Positions 8,562 through 16,785 of a DNA stretch of 64,000 bases are shown here, piece after piece (position 1 is the first letter of the stretch; each line of letters begins with the position of its first letter). The translations under genes were made by a program, and so were the position numbers. The notes below the pieces were generated by a model. The model had not been told where the DNA came from, made no database searches, and was given only the letters and a program-made list of their open reading frames with translations. This DNA is from Spongiibacter sp. IMCC21906 (GTDB taxonomy: Bacteria > Pseudomonadota > Gammaproteobacteria > Pseudomonadales > Spongiibacteraceae): contig NZ_CP011477.1 of assembly GCF_001010805.1 (NCBI RefSeq), positions 372,001 to 436,000 on the forward strand, in the 5' to 3' direction.

Positions 8562-8600
8562 AAAAACCCCGACGCTCTGTGTGTTGTATAAGATACGCGC

Positions 8601-8957
8601 TCAATGTGCCTGTTTGGCACTCAACCGCCGCTGCCAATTGCCAGAATGCGCTTGTTGGCAGGCTTCTTCACTATCAAAATGAATCGTTCTTTTAGCATGA
8701 CGCATCACAATACCCACCGATGCTAAGTGCTGCTTTATGACGCTACGTAAATAGTCGTCTTGTTGACCCCGAATGGCGGCCGATAATGCTGCCTCGGTGT
8801 CAAACACAGCTGTTACAACAAGAGACTGGGGGAAACGGCTATAGTTTAGCTGATGTGTTAACCAGCTAAAGCCTGGCACCTCTTCTAAGGCAATATTGCA
8901 GGCATCGCTTAGTGCTTCACGGATAGCCTTGTCATATTTTTTGTCCGTTTTTTTCAT
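8601..8957 (-). CDS. Conserved hypothetical protein
   Basis: A 118-residue soluble protein beginning MKKTDKKYDKAIREALSDAC and continuing GFSWLTHQLNYSRFPQSLVV and FDTEAALSAAIRGQQ. This pattern is a conserved small family in Pseudomonas-like gammaproteobacteria that I recall being labelled Fis-family regulator in some annotations; no helix-turn-helix is visible here, so I do not assign that function. The C-terminus (IVMRHAKRTIHFDSEEACQQ) is basic. The frame is open to 9020, but the ATG at 8957 matches the family's usual first residues; its Shine-Dalgarno is weak. It lies 87 bases downstream of fisR on the same strand, and could be read through from it. Confidence 0.65.
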   Translation of the reverse strand: MKKTDKKYDKAIREALSDACNIALEEVPGFSWLTHQLNYSRFPQSLVVTAVFDTEAALSAAIRGQQDDYLRSVIKQHLASVGIVMRHAKRTIHFDSEEACQQAHSGNWQRRLSAKQAH

Positions 8958-9044
8958 ACACTCAACAATCTGTTTTAAAAAGTAAAACAGAAAGCGCATT
9001 TTTACGGCGCTTTCCTGCAAACTTGGCAGTCCCTGAACGGGATG

Positions 9045-10355
9045 CTATTCCCCCTCAAGCTTGCGATATAGTGACCGGGCGCTAATCCCCGCGATATCCG
9101 CTGCCATCTGTTTATCGCCATGACAATGTTGCAAAAGACGATGTAAATAGCGGCGTTGTTGGGTTTTTAAATCTGTCCACGTAGAAAGCTCATCACCTTC
9201 ATTTTTAGCAATATCACCAAGGGAGGCATGGTTTTTCAAACTGCGTTCCAGTACGGACAAATCCAAGATATTAGATCGCGCAAAGATCATTCCCCGCTCC
9301 AGAACATTTCGCAGCTCGCGAATATTGCCCGGAAAGTGCTCTGACTCCAGGCGCATGACCGCTTCTTTCGTCAGCCGGTAGCTTGCTTTGCCTGCTAGTT
9401 TGTCGAGCAGCGATTGACTGAGCAGCGCCATATCACCCGACCGATCGCGCAAGGGCGGCAACACGATAGGAAACGCATTAATACGGTAGTACAGATCTTC
9501 GCGAAACTCTCCCCGGGCAATCATTGCCGGTAAGTCTTTATTGGTCGCGCTGACCAGCCGAAAGTCTGCCCGTTTTAGCTGGGTGCTTCCCACCGCGCGA
9601 TAGGTGCCGGTCTCCAAAAGGCGGAGCAGTTTTACCTGCATACCCATGGGAACGTCGCCAATTTCATCCAAAAATAAGGTGCCACCCCCGGCCGCCTCCA
9701 GCAGTCCGGGTTTGTTTTGGCTGGCCCCAGTGAAGGCCCCTTTTACATGGCCAAATAATTCACTTTCAAACAAGGTTTCGGTCAGCCCTGCACACTCCAC
9801 GGTAATCATGCTTTGATTGGCGTTTGGGCTGGCATCGTGAATAGCCTTGGCGGCCAATTCTTTACCCGTGCCAGATTCACCTAACAGTAGCACCGAGGTT
9901 TTTCGTGGTGCCACTAACTGAATCAACTCCAGCATGTCATTGAACGCTGGGCTGCGACCCACCATTTGCTCGCCATTAGTTTCTGCGCTGGCAATCGTGA
10001 CCGGCTTAAGGATTTCTATAAAATAACTGGGTTGGCCACTGCGGTTTTTTAACGGCAGCATTTCTACATCAATGTGCTCCCGCCCCCTTGGGGTATTGTG
10101 AATATGCAGCACCCGCTCTTTGGCTTTTGACTCCCGGCAGGCTTGGAGCGGGCAGCTTTCACCCGCCTGATCACAGGGACGATCATAACCATGAGAAACC
10201 TGATAACAGTTTTGGCCTTCGCTCAACTCACCAAAACTGTCTAAGTACTTTTGGTTCCAAGCCAGAATCTCATATTCGTCCGATAGCAAGATGGCGGGAT
10301 AGGCCACACTCTCCAATAATGAACTTACATCTAAGTCTGGGACAATTTGTCGCAT
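9045..10355 (-). CDS. fisR: FisR-like sigma-54-dependent activator, probable sulfane-sulfur sensor
   Basis: A 436-residue bacterial enhancer-binding protein. Residues about 8-130 form a PAS-like sensor. The AAA+ domain (about 132-365) has Walker A GESGTGKE, the sigma-54 contact loop GAFTGA, Walker [12 protein letters not shown] and the arginine-finger region. The C-terminal Fis-type helix-turn-helix is [21 protein letters not shown]. The sensor carries C50, C61 and C68, spaced C-x10-C-x6-C exactly as C53/C64/C71 of the FisR that senses polysulfide in Cupriavidus and activates sqr and pdo; an extra C73 follows. Persulfide dioxygenase and an SQR fusion lie 5.5 kb away, and the divergent cydA has a sigma-54 promoter. 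Specificity is therefore strongly suggested by motif plus context, though untested. Confidence 0.88.
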   Translation of the reverse strand: MRQIVPDLDVSSLLESVAYPAILLSDEYEILAWNQKYLDSFGELSEGQNCYQVSHGYDRPCDQAGESCPLQACRESKAKERVLHIHNTPRGREHIDVEMLPLKNRSGQPSYFIEILKPVTIASAETNGEQMVGRSPAFNDMLELIQLVAPRKTSVLLLGESGTGKELAAKAIHDASPNANQSMITVECAGLTETLFESELFGHVKGAFTGASQNKPGLLEAAGGGTLFLDEIGDVPMGMQVKLLRLLETGTYRAVGSTQLKRADFRLVSATNKDLPAMIARGEFREDLYYRINAFPIVLPPLRDRSGDMALLSQSLLDKLAGKASYRLTKEAVMRLESEHFPGNIRELRNVLERGMIFARSNILDLSVLERSLKNHASLGDIAKNEGDELSTWTDLKTQQRRYLHRLLQHCHGDKQMAADIAGISARSLYRKLEGE

Positions 10356-10441
10356 CGCGTTTTGCCATATTTGTCATTTACTCTGTCGATTATGGCAACA
10401 CCTCAAGGGGAATTGATAGCCCCACAATTGACACAAGTTCT

Positions 10442-10475
10442 AGACATTGAAATAACTATTTATATTTCAATGTCT
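10442..10475. promoter_or_regulatory. Palindrome, candidate FisR upstream activator site
   Basis: A perfect 13-bp inverted repeat (agacattgaaata at 10442-10454, tatttcaatgtct at 10463-10475) with an 8-base spacer lies in the fisR-cydA gap, centred 46 bases before the -24 element. That is an unusually close but possible position for an enhancer-binding-protein site. Its symmetry and place fit a dimeric Fis-type helix-turn-helix; binding by FisR is inferred. Confidence 0.6.
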
Positions 10476-10503
10476 TATAGTTTTTTACCTTAAAAAATAC
10501 CGC

Positions 10504-10519
10504 TGGCATAAAGTTTGCA
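10504..10519 (+). promoter_or_regulatory. Sigma-54 (-24/-12) promoter for cydAB
   Basis: TGGCATAAAGTTTGCA matches the sigma-54 consensus TGGCACG-N4-TTGCW with exact spacing of the GG and GC pairs. It lies 105 bases upstream of the cydA ATG on the same strand, directly beside the divergent sigma-54 activator gene and downstream of a palindrome. Confidence 0.8.
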
Positions 10520-10624
10520 CTTAACACCCAGCTCATGCGTGACGAACCTGGCAAGACCGGTTCAGCCAATCCGTCACAGGCCGCACAATGCATTGTGCTA
10601 ATCGTGCTTTATAGGACGAACGCT

Positions 10625-11989
10625 ATGGACCTCGACCCCTTTGTACTGGCACGGATTCAGTTTGCCGCCAATATCAGCTTTCATATTTTGTTTCCGGCCA
10701 TTTCCATTGGCCTTGCCTGGCTGTTGCTGTTCTTTCGTTTGCGCTACAGCCAAACCGGTGACAAAGCCTGGGAGTTCGCCTATTTCTTCTGGGTAAAAAT
10801 CTTTGCCCTCACCTTCGCGATGGGTGTGGTATCTGGCATCACCATGAGCTTTCAGTTTGGCACCAATTGGCCGGGGTTTATGGAAAAAGCCGGTAATGTC
10901 GCTGGACCACTGCTGGGCTACGAGGTACTGACCGCCTTTTTTCTAGAAGCTTCCTTTCTCGGCATTATGCTGTTTGGCAAAAACCGAGTATCCAACCGCC
11001 TACACTTAACCAGCACCTTTTTGGTGGCTTTTGGCACCACCTTATCTGCCTTCTGGATTCTGAGTTTAAATTCCTGGATGCACACGCCTACAGGTTACCG
11101 CTTGGAGAACGGCGTGGTAATGGTAGAAAGCTGGATAGACGTGATCTTTAATCCTTCGTTTCCCTATCGATTTTTTCACATGCTGACCGCTTCTTTACTC
11201 ACCAGTGCGTTTTTAATTGCCGGGGTGAGTGCATGGCGAACGCTGAAAAATGTCGACGGCCCTGCTACCTGGAAAGTCTTAAAAACCGGGGTGATTTTGG
11301 CCGCAATATTGGCGCCGCTGCAGATCTTTATTGGTGATCTTCACGGCCTCAATACGCTAAAGCACCAACCCGCAAAAGTAGCGGCAATGGAGGCGATCTG
11401 GGATACCCAAGAAAGCGCCCCTTTTACGGTATTTGCGCTCCCCGATGAACAAAGCCGCAGCAACAAATATGCCCTTGAAGTGCCCTACGCGGCCAGCCTG
11501 ATCCTAACCCACAACGTTAACGGTGAGGTCAAAGGTTTGAACGACTTTAAAGATCAGCATCCCCCTGTCGCCATGGTGTTCTGGTCCTTTAGAGTAATGC
11601 TTGCTATGGGTGGGCTCATGCTGCTTGTTTCCTGGTGGGGCATAATTGAAATCCGAAGTAAGCGCTCACCAAGGCGTGTGTTTCTTACCACACTATCAGC
11701 CATGACCTTCTCTGGCTGGATCGCGGTTCTGGCAGGCTGGTATGTCACTGAAATCGGTCGCCAACCCTGGATCGTCAACGGTGTACTGGCAGTAAAGGAC
11801 GTAGTTGCTGATCACAGTGGCGCTACCGTTGCGGGCTCTTTAACCGGCTATATTCTGCTGTACCTGTTCTTGCTGGCATCCTATATCGGCGCCTTGCGTC
11901 ATCTGTCTAAAAAGCCTGCAGCCTCTTTAATTATGGGGCCGGCCAATCGTAAACAAGACCCTGCCAACCACGTCTCTGGAGAGGCCTGA
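10625..11989 (+). CDS. cydA: Cytochrome bd ubiquinol oxidase subunit I (CIO-like)
   Basis: A 454-residue multi-helix inner-membrane protein carrying the three hemes of bd oxidase. Conserved segments are RIQFAANISFHILFPAISIG (distal heme ligand His near residue 18), FGTNWPGFMEKAGNVAGPLLGYEVLTAFFLEASF (conserved Glu residues), SLNSWMHTPTG, GDLHG, and EIGRQPWIVNG near the C-terminus. The loop after GDLHG is short, so this is the short Q-loop (CIO or bd-II-like) form rather than the long E. coli bd-I form. The ATG at 10625 has AGGACG upstream; the longer frame from 10535 overlaps the promoter and is rejected. cydB starts two bases after the stop. Expression from a sigma-54 promoter next to fisR suggests use when sulfide, which poisons heme-copper oxidases, is present. 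Confidence 0.95.
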   Translation: MDLDPFVLARIQFAANISFHILFPAISIGLAWLLLFFRLRYSQTGDKAWEFAYFFWVKIFALTFAMGVVSGITMSFQFGTNWPGFMEKAGNVAGPLLGYEVLTAFFLEASFLGIMLFGKNRVSNRLHLTSTFLVAFGTTLSAFWILSLNSWMHTPTGYRLENGVVMVESWIDVIFNPSFPYRFFHMLTASLLTSAFLIAGVSAWRTLKNVDGPATWKVLKTGVILAAILAPLQIFIGDLHGLNTLKHQPAKVAAMEAIWDTQESAPFTVFALPDEQSRSNKYALEVPYAASLILTHNVNGEVKGLNDFKDQHPPVAMVFWSFRVMLAMGGLMLLVSWWGIIEIRSKRSPRRVFLTTLSAMTFSGWIAVLAGWYVTEIGRQPWIVNGVLAVKDVVADHSGATVAGSLTGYILLYLFLLASYIGALRHLSKKPAASLIMGPANRKQDPANHVSGEA

Positions 11990-11990
11990 C

Positions 11991-12983
11991 ATGGAATATT
12001 ATCTACCTATTATCTACGTTGGCATTATGGGACTTGCCCTGCTGATTTACGTCATTCTGGATGGCTTTGACCTGGGCGTGGGCATGTTGCTGCCATGGGC
12101 GAATGCCTCAGAAAAAGACACCATGATTGCCTCTATTGGCCCTTTTTGGGACGCCAACGAAACCTGGATTGTGTTGGGTGTCGGCGTTTTGCTCATTGCC
12201 TTTCCCATGGCCCACGGCATTATTCTCAGCAAGTTATATATCCCGGTCACGATTATGCTGATGGGGCTGATACTGCGAGGCGTGGCGTTTGATTTAAGAG
12301 TGAAAGCGGGGGATCAACATAAAGCCCTCTGGAACAAAGCCTTTTTTATAGGCTCGCTCACCGCATCGGTAGCCCAAGGTTGGATGCTGGGCGCATTTGT
12401 CAGCGGCCTGCAAGGTGATGCACTCAGTTTGTTGTTCTCGGCCTTGATTGCCCTGACACTACCTGCGCTGTACTTAATACTGGCCTGCGGCTGGCTGATG
12501 ATGAAAACCGAGGGCGCCCTGCTCACAAAAAGTATTCACTGGGCCAGAAGTGCTATTTGGCCGATGGGGCTGGGCTTATTGCTGGTCTCCATCGCCACCC
12601 CCATTGTTAGCAGCCACATCGCTGGCAAGTGGTTTAGTCTTCCTAACGCTATATTACTGGCGCCAATTCCGATTCTCACCGCGCTTTGTTACGGCGGTAT
12701 CTTGCTGCTGTTAAAAAACGATAACTGGATTTACCGGGGCCGAGGCTGGCTGATGTTTGCCGCCACCGTCACCATTTGTCTCACAGCCACTCTCGGTTTA
12801 GCCTACAGTTTATTTCCCGATATTCTTTTAGGGCAGATGAGCATTTGGGAGGCCGCTGCATCCGTTAAGTCGCTGAGCTTCACGTTGGTCGGGGTGCTTA
12901 TCACGGTACCGATGATTTTGATTTATACCTTCTTTGTGTATCGGATCTTTCACGGTAAAGCCACCGAGTTGTCTTACGAATAA
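11991..12983 (+). CDS. cydB: Cytochrome bd ubiquinol oxidase subunit II
   Basis: A 330-residue, roughly eight-helix inner-membrane protein that pairs with CydA. Family signatures are the N-terminal YLPIIYVGIMGLALLIYVILDGFDLG, GPFWDANETWIVLGVG, LRGVAFDLR and FFIGSLTASVAQGWMLG. Length is normal for the CIO-type subunit. The start follows the cydA stop by one base with GAGAGG in the cydA tail as Shine-Dalgarno, so the two are translationally linked. No CydX-like small subunit frame was recognised directly downstream. No cydCD transporter genes are in the window. Confidence 0.95.
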   Translation: MEYYLPIIYVGIMGLALLIYVILDGFDLGVGMLLPWANASEKDTMIASIGPFWDANETWIVLGVGVLLIAFPMAHGIILSKLYIPVTIMLMGLILRGVAFDLRVKAGDQHKALWNKAFFIGSLTASVAQGWMLGAFVSGLQGDALSLLFSALIALTLPALYLILACGWLMMKTEGALLTKSIHWARSAIWPMGLGLLLVSIATPIVSSHIAGKWFSLPNAILLAPIPILTALCYGGILLLLKNDNWIYRGRGWLMFAATVTICLTATLGLAYSLFPDILLGQMSIWEAAASVKSLSFTLVGVLITVPMILIYTFFVYRIFHGKATELSYE

Positions 12984-13052
12984 GCGACGCCGCACTGACA
13001 GCCGCTGGCGGTGTATACTGCTCCCTGCCAAGGTAATTTTGATAGCGATCGC

Positions 13053-13346
13053 ATGACTACAGACTGGGACAAAAAACGCAAAGGCCTTATTTCACGACTC
13101 CGTCGAGTAGAGGGCCAGCTTCGCGGCATTCAAAAAATGATGGAAGAAGAGCAGGATTGTGAGCGCGTCGCCCAGCAACTTTCCGCCGCCCGCAAAGCAT
13201 TGGATAAAACCTTCTTTGAAACCATGGCCTGCGCCATGCAGCAAGAGCTCGCCAAAGCCGACGGCGAAGACCCCGCAATGCAATCCTCGGCAAAACGGGA
13301 TGAGCAAATTCAACATATTACTGCCCTACTCACCAAATATGGTTAG
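13053..13346 (+). CDS. CsoR/FrmR-family regulator with two cysteines, possibly CstR-like
   Basis: A 97-residue all-helical DNA-binding protein of the CsoR/RcnR/FrmR (DUF156) family: RLRRVEGQLRGIQKMMEEEQDCERVAQQLSAARKALDKTFFE. It keeps the family's first cysteine (C36). At the second-helix site, where FrmR has His and copper-sensing CsoR has His followed by Cys, the sequence reads MACAMQQ, giving C60 and no histidine. A thiol-only pair is reminiscent of the persulfide sensor CstR, and the setting among sulfide-oxidation genes supports this, but the cysteine spacing (24) is shorter than CstR's, so assignment is tentative. The ATG at 13053 was preferred over an upstream frame at 13011. It follows cydB by 69 bases and converges with the porin gene. 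Confidence 0.8.
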   Translation: MTTDWDKKRKGLISRLRRVEGQLRGIQKMMEEEQDCERVAQQLSAARKALDKTFFETMACAMQQELAKADGEDPAMQSSAKRDEQIQHITALLTKYG

Positions 13347-13361
13347 GGCAGCGCTTCACGC

Positions 13362-14630
13362 TTACAATTGATAGCTGATCTGACTATATACGTAGCTGGT
13401 GTCGCCAGTATCTGGCGCATTGGGCGCATCCTCAAGAAACTCTCCTTTTAATAAATACGCGCCCCCTAGCTCAAGCTGCAACTGGGCTGACAGAGCCCAC
13501 TGCCAGCGGACTTCTAATTGATTTCCGGCAAAGCGGCCACTATCCCCAGCAGTATCCCGCAAACCAGACCGAGCCTGAGCCGCCTTGGCCGAGTCCAACC
13601 AAATCGCGCGATAAGCGAGATAGGCCGCGCTATTACTGCTGGGTTTGAAATCCCACTTCACCCCCGGCGACAGGATATTAGCCCGGGCAAAAGCACCATA
13701 AATTGCAGTGGGGCCAAAATCAAAACGGGTCACGCCAAACAGGGCGTTAAATTGATTGGATTCGTCATCGTTAGGATCATCATCACCGCTGGCATAATCC
13801 GCCATCAACTCAATCCGCGACGACAGCGGATCATCAAATTGATAACCAACGGCAGCGTGCAGCATAGCCGCACTCACATCCAAATTGCCGGTTTCACCAA
13901 ACTGGTAGGCTGCCTCCACTTCGTAATGCCATTGCAAGGGAATAGCGGGTTTTAGGTTTCTAAACCCCACGGTGCTGATTTCAGCGCCATTATCGTCTTC
14001 ATCCAGACCGTAGTAATACAGCTCTAGATCCGTTATCTCACTGCGGCTGACATGCAGCCCCCAAAAACGGTCGTCGCCCTGCTTGTCGAGTTTGATTTGA
14101 TTGTCGTCTAAATCTTCCCGTTCGGCTGGACGGGGCTCAACAGGCTTTAAATAAAATGCCTGCCACTGCCACTGCTCCTGTTGGTAACTACCGTAAACCC
14201 CGTCGAAGGCATTGATGGTGTTACGAAACCGTTGCCGAGCCATTAACCGACGGCTGCCAATATCAAAATTTAAGCGGCCGACCTTGGCAACAAACGCCTC
14301 TTGTCGCCAACCAAGCCACGCCTGCAAAGGTTCAAGGGTGTTGACGTCATCTGTGCCCAACGGCGTGCCATTATCATCCAGCCAGGAGCGGGCATCCTGT
14401 ATTTCCAGCTCGCCAAATACATGTTCACCGTTGGCTTTGACGCTGGCCAGCAGCTGTGACACCAAAATCTGGTCGCCGCCGCGGGTATTGGCACGATACG
14501 CATTATCCAAGGTTTCATAACGCAGCTTATAACTGCCATCAATACGCCAAACCGGATTGGTCTCGGCCATGATAAGCGAAGAAAACATCAACAATAGCGG
14601 TAAAAAAAACAGGGCCCGTGCCACAGCCAT
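13362..14630 (-). CDS. Alginate_exp-family outer-membrane porin
   Basis: A 422-residue predicted outer-membrane beta-barrel. It begins with a signal peptide (ALFFLPLLLMFSSLIMAETNP, cleavage after about residue 22). The body has alternating aromatic beta strands and the motif VGRLNFDIGSRRLMARQRFRNTINAFDG, typical of the alginate-export-type porin family. It ends in an aromatic/hydrophobic strand SYVYSQISYQL suited to Bam recognition. The name of the family does not prove alginate transport; many members are uptake porins of unknown substrate. It is divergent from the ModA-like gene across 148 bases and may share its regulation. Acidic loops (LDEDDNGAE, DDDPNDDESN) suggest cation-rich surfaces. 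Confidence 0.8.
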   Translation of the reverse strand: MAVARALFFLPLLLMFSSLIMAETNPVWRIDGSYKLRYETLDNAYRANTRGGDQILVSQLLASVKANGEHVFGELEIQDARSWLDDNGTPLGTDDVNTLEPLQAWLGWRQEAFVAKVGRLNFDIGSRRLMARQRFRNTINAFDGVYGSYQQEQWQWQAFYLKPVEPRPAEREDLDDNQIKLDKQGDDRFWGLHVSRSEITDLELYYYGLDEDDNGAEISTVGFRNLKPAIPLQWHYEVEAAYQFGETGNLDVSAAMLHAAVGYQFDDPLSSRIELMADYASGDDDPNDDESNQFNALFGVTRFDFGPTAIYGAFARANILSPGVKWDFKPSSNSAAYLAYRAIWLDSAKAAQARSGLRDTAGDSGRFAGNQLEVRWQWALSAQLQLELGGAYLLKGEFLEDAPNAPDTGDTSYVYSQISYQL

Positions 14631-14778
14631 AAAAAATACTCCGTAAATGTATATCCTGATTTTTTGCGCATTTCAGCAGGTTATCCAATGCTCTGCATAA
14701 CAGAAAAAGGCTTGCGCAACAGGGTTATGTCATGAATTATGTCTACGCAGACGTGACCTAAGCGGCGAGGAATCTACG

Positions 14779-15534
14779 ATTAACAGTCTAAAAAAACTGC
14801 CGGTGATTTTACTCAGTTATTTACTGAGCATCACGGCAAGCGCCGAAAATATTCATATTGCCGTCGCCTCTAATTTTACTGCGGCGATGAAGTCGATTGT
14901 CACCGCGTTTGAAGAAGACACCGGCCACAAGGTCATTGTGTCCTATGGCTCATCGGGCAAAATATATGCTCAAATTCAGCACCACGCGCCTTTTCAGCTG
15001 TTTCTGTCAGCGGACCAGAGCAAACCCAAAGCCCTTGAAGAAGACGGGTTGACCGTCCCAGGCAGTCGCTTTACTTATGCTATTGGCGCACTGGCGCTGT
15101 GGTCGGCAAAAGTGGATTTTATCGATAAAGAATACCGCCCTTTAAAACAGGGCCGTTTTGACAAACTGGCGTTGGCAAACCCCAAACTAGCCCCCTATGG
15201 GGTTGCCGCACTTGAGGTGCTGGAAAAGCTGAACTTAAAAAGTAGCACCCAAACAAAATGGGTTCAGGGGGAAAACATCGCCCAAACCTATCAGTTTGTG
15301 GCGTCAGGGAATGCCGAACTGGGCTTTGTGGCGCTATCCCAAATCATGGACAAGGGCCATGTTAGCACTGGATCGAGCTGGCTGATTCCTCACCACCTCT
15401 ATAACCCCATTCGGCAAGATGCCGTACTATTAAAATCGGCGCAACACAGTGCCGCTGCCAAAACCTTGTTGATGTATTTACGCAGCGATAAAGCCCGAGA
15501 GATTATTCATTCTTACGGTTATCAAACCGAGTAA
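14779..15534 (+). CDS. modA: ModA-like molybdate/oxyanion-binding periplasmic protein, apparent ATT start
   Basis: Periplasmic binding protein of the ModA type: mature start ENIHIAVASNFTAAMKSIV, then SYGSSGKIYAQI, FLSADQSKP, LANPKLAPYGVAALEVLEKL, WVQGENIAQTYQFVASGNAELGFVALSQI. These are the family's oxyanion-binding segments. The first GTG in frame (14803) would cut off the basic n-region of the signal peptide. Starting at ATT (14779) gives xNSLKKLPVILLSYLLSITASA, a complete signal peptide, with GAGGA 8 bases upstream and no other ATG/GTG/TTG start in the right place. Rare ATT initiation or a recent loss of ATG is therefore inferred. No modB or modC follows, so it is a solo binding protein. 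Its place in a sulfur cluster leaves the real ligand open. Confidence 0.85.
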   Translation: MNSLKKLPVILLSYLLSITASAENIHIAVASNFTAAMKSIVTAFEEDTGHKVIVSYGSSGKIYAQIQHHAPFQLFLSADQSKPKALEEDGLTVPGSRFTYAIGALALWSAKVDFIDKEYRPLKQGRFDKLALANPKLAPYGVAALEVLEKLNLKSSTQTKWVQGENIAQTYQFVASGNAELGFVALSQIMDKGHVSTGSSWLIPHHLYNPIRQDAVLLKSAQHSAAAKTLLMYLRSDKAREIIHSYGYQTE

Positions 15535-15627
15535 GGCATCCATACCCTACAAACCCGCCTTGAATAAACAGAATTATTTCAGCCCCTGCTCACCGATTTT
15601 TATCGGCAGCACTGGCGGCCTTATCCG

Positions 15628-15653
15628 CATTATTGACAGTAGTGGCAATAATG
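15628..15653. promoter_or_regulatory. Inverted repeat upstream of the pdo operon; otherwise empty gap
   Basis: cattattg (15628-15635) and caataatg (15646-15653) are perfect 8-bp arms with a 10-base spacer, about 220 bases before the dioxygenase start. It could be an operator, but no consensus promoter of matching quality was seen; the best sigma-54-like site, tggcacactttgtg near 15776, lacks the -12 GC. A short frame at 15560-15766 does not look coding. Confidence 0.35.
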
Positions 15654-15872
15654 TTGACAGATTTGACGAAAATCTTGCTGTAAGAACAAAAATTCTTAGC
15701 CTAAGACAGCTTTTTAAAAACATAAAACCCAGTAAAAACAAGCAACTACACTGCTCCCACAAATAGCCCGGCAAGCTGGCACACTTTGTGATATATCATA
15801 AAGGAATTAATATATTCTTTTTTTGTATATGGCATTGCGATAAAGGTCGCTATTCGCCATCAGGAGGACCGC

Positions 15873-16769
15873 ATGAACAGCGCCATTCCCTTCACCCCCG
15901 ACCTCAGCCAACAGCCCGAGGTAGTCCCGTTTTTTGATGCGCCAAGCAATACGTTTTCCTATGTTGTAAAAGATCCTGCGTCCAAGGCCTGTGCGGTGGT
16001 GGATTCGGTTATGGAGATCGACTACGCCGCTGGCCGTCTAAGCCTGGACGGGGCCGACAAAATTATTGACTACATCCAAGGCCAACAGCTCGAACTGCAA
16101 TGGATTATTGAAACCCATGTCCATGCCGACCATCTTTCTGCCGCGCCTTATATCCAAGAAAAATTAGGCGGCAAAATCGGCATTGGCGCGGATATTGTGA
16201 CGGTACAAAACACCTTCGGCAAAATCTTTAATGAAGACACTGACTTTGCCAGAGACGGTTCCCAGTTTGACGCCTTGTTCAACGATGGTGACCAATATCA
16301 TGTGGGGCAGTTGGTTTGTCATGCGCTGCACACCCCCGGCCATACCCCCGCATGCATGAGCCATGTTATGGGTGATGCCTGCTTTGTCGGCGACACCTTA
16401 TTTATGCCTGACGGCGGCACCGCCAGAGCCGATTTCCCCGGTGGCGATGCAACCACACTTTTTCAATCCATTCGCCGTTTACTGTCCTTGCCCGGCGAAA
16501 CCCGGCTGTTTATGTGCCACGACTATATGCCCAATAATCGCGAAGTGGCCTTTGAAACCACCATTGCCGAGCAACGCGCTTCTAATATCCACGTTCATGA
16601 CGGTGTCAGTGAAACCCAGTTTGTTGAAATGCGCGAAGCGCGGGATGCCTCACTGGGCATGCCCCGGCTGATTCTGCCCTCGCTACAGGTCAATATGCGC
16701 GCCGGTCACCTCCCCGCCAGTGATACCAACGGGGTGGTGTATTTAAAACTGCCCATCAACCAACTTTAG
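15873..16769 (+). CDS. pdo: Persulfide dioxygenase (ETHE1-like metallo-beta-lactamase fold)
   Basis: A 298-residue soluble metallo-beta-lactamase-fold protein. The metal motif THVHADHLSA supplies H82, H84, D86 and H87. Later ligands are in LHTPGHTPACMSH and CFVGDTLFMPDGGTARADFPGG, the latter typical of bacterial persulfide dioxygenases/Blh proteins rather than glyoxalase II, since the ETHE1-like enzymes use only the 2-His-1-Asp iron set. The enzyme oxidises glutathione persulfide to sulfite, the step after SQR. It has a strong AGGAGGA Shine-Dalgarno. The SQR fusion gene starts 16 bases after its stop, followed by SulP and DUF2970, so this is the first gene of a sulfide-oxidation operon. Confidence is high for family and good for reaction because of the neighbours. 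Confidence 0.92.
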   Translation: MNSAIPFTPDLSQQPEVVPFFDAPSNTFSYVVKDPASKACAVVDSVMEIDYAAGRLSLDGADKIIDYIQGQQLELQWIIETHVHADHLSAAPYIQEKLGGKIGIGADIVTVQNTFGKIFNEDTDFARDGSQFDALFNDGDQYHVGQLVCHALHTPGHTPACMSHVMGDACFVGDTLFMPDGGTARADFPGGDATTLFQSIRRLLSLPGETRLFMCHDYMPNNREVAFETTIAEQRASNIHVHDGVSETQFVEMREARDASLGMPRLILPSLQVNMRAGHLPASDTNGVVYLKLPINQL

Positions 16770-16785
16770 CCGGGGAGACAAGGCC

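Noticed and set aside
15560-15766. Small frame of 68 codons between modA and pdo
   Set aside because: Low-complexity composition, no Shine-Dalgarno and an inverted repeat inside it; better explained as a regulatory gap.
15770-15795. Sigma-54-like promoter before pdo
   Set aside because: TGGCAC is present, but the -12 GC pair is missing at the right spacing, so it is not a credible -24/-12 site.
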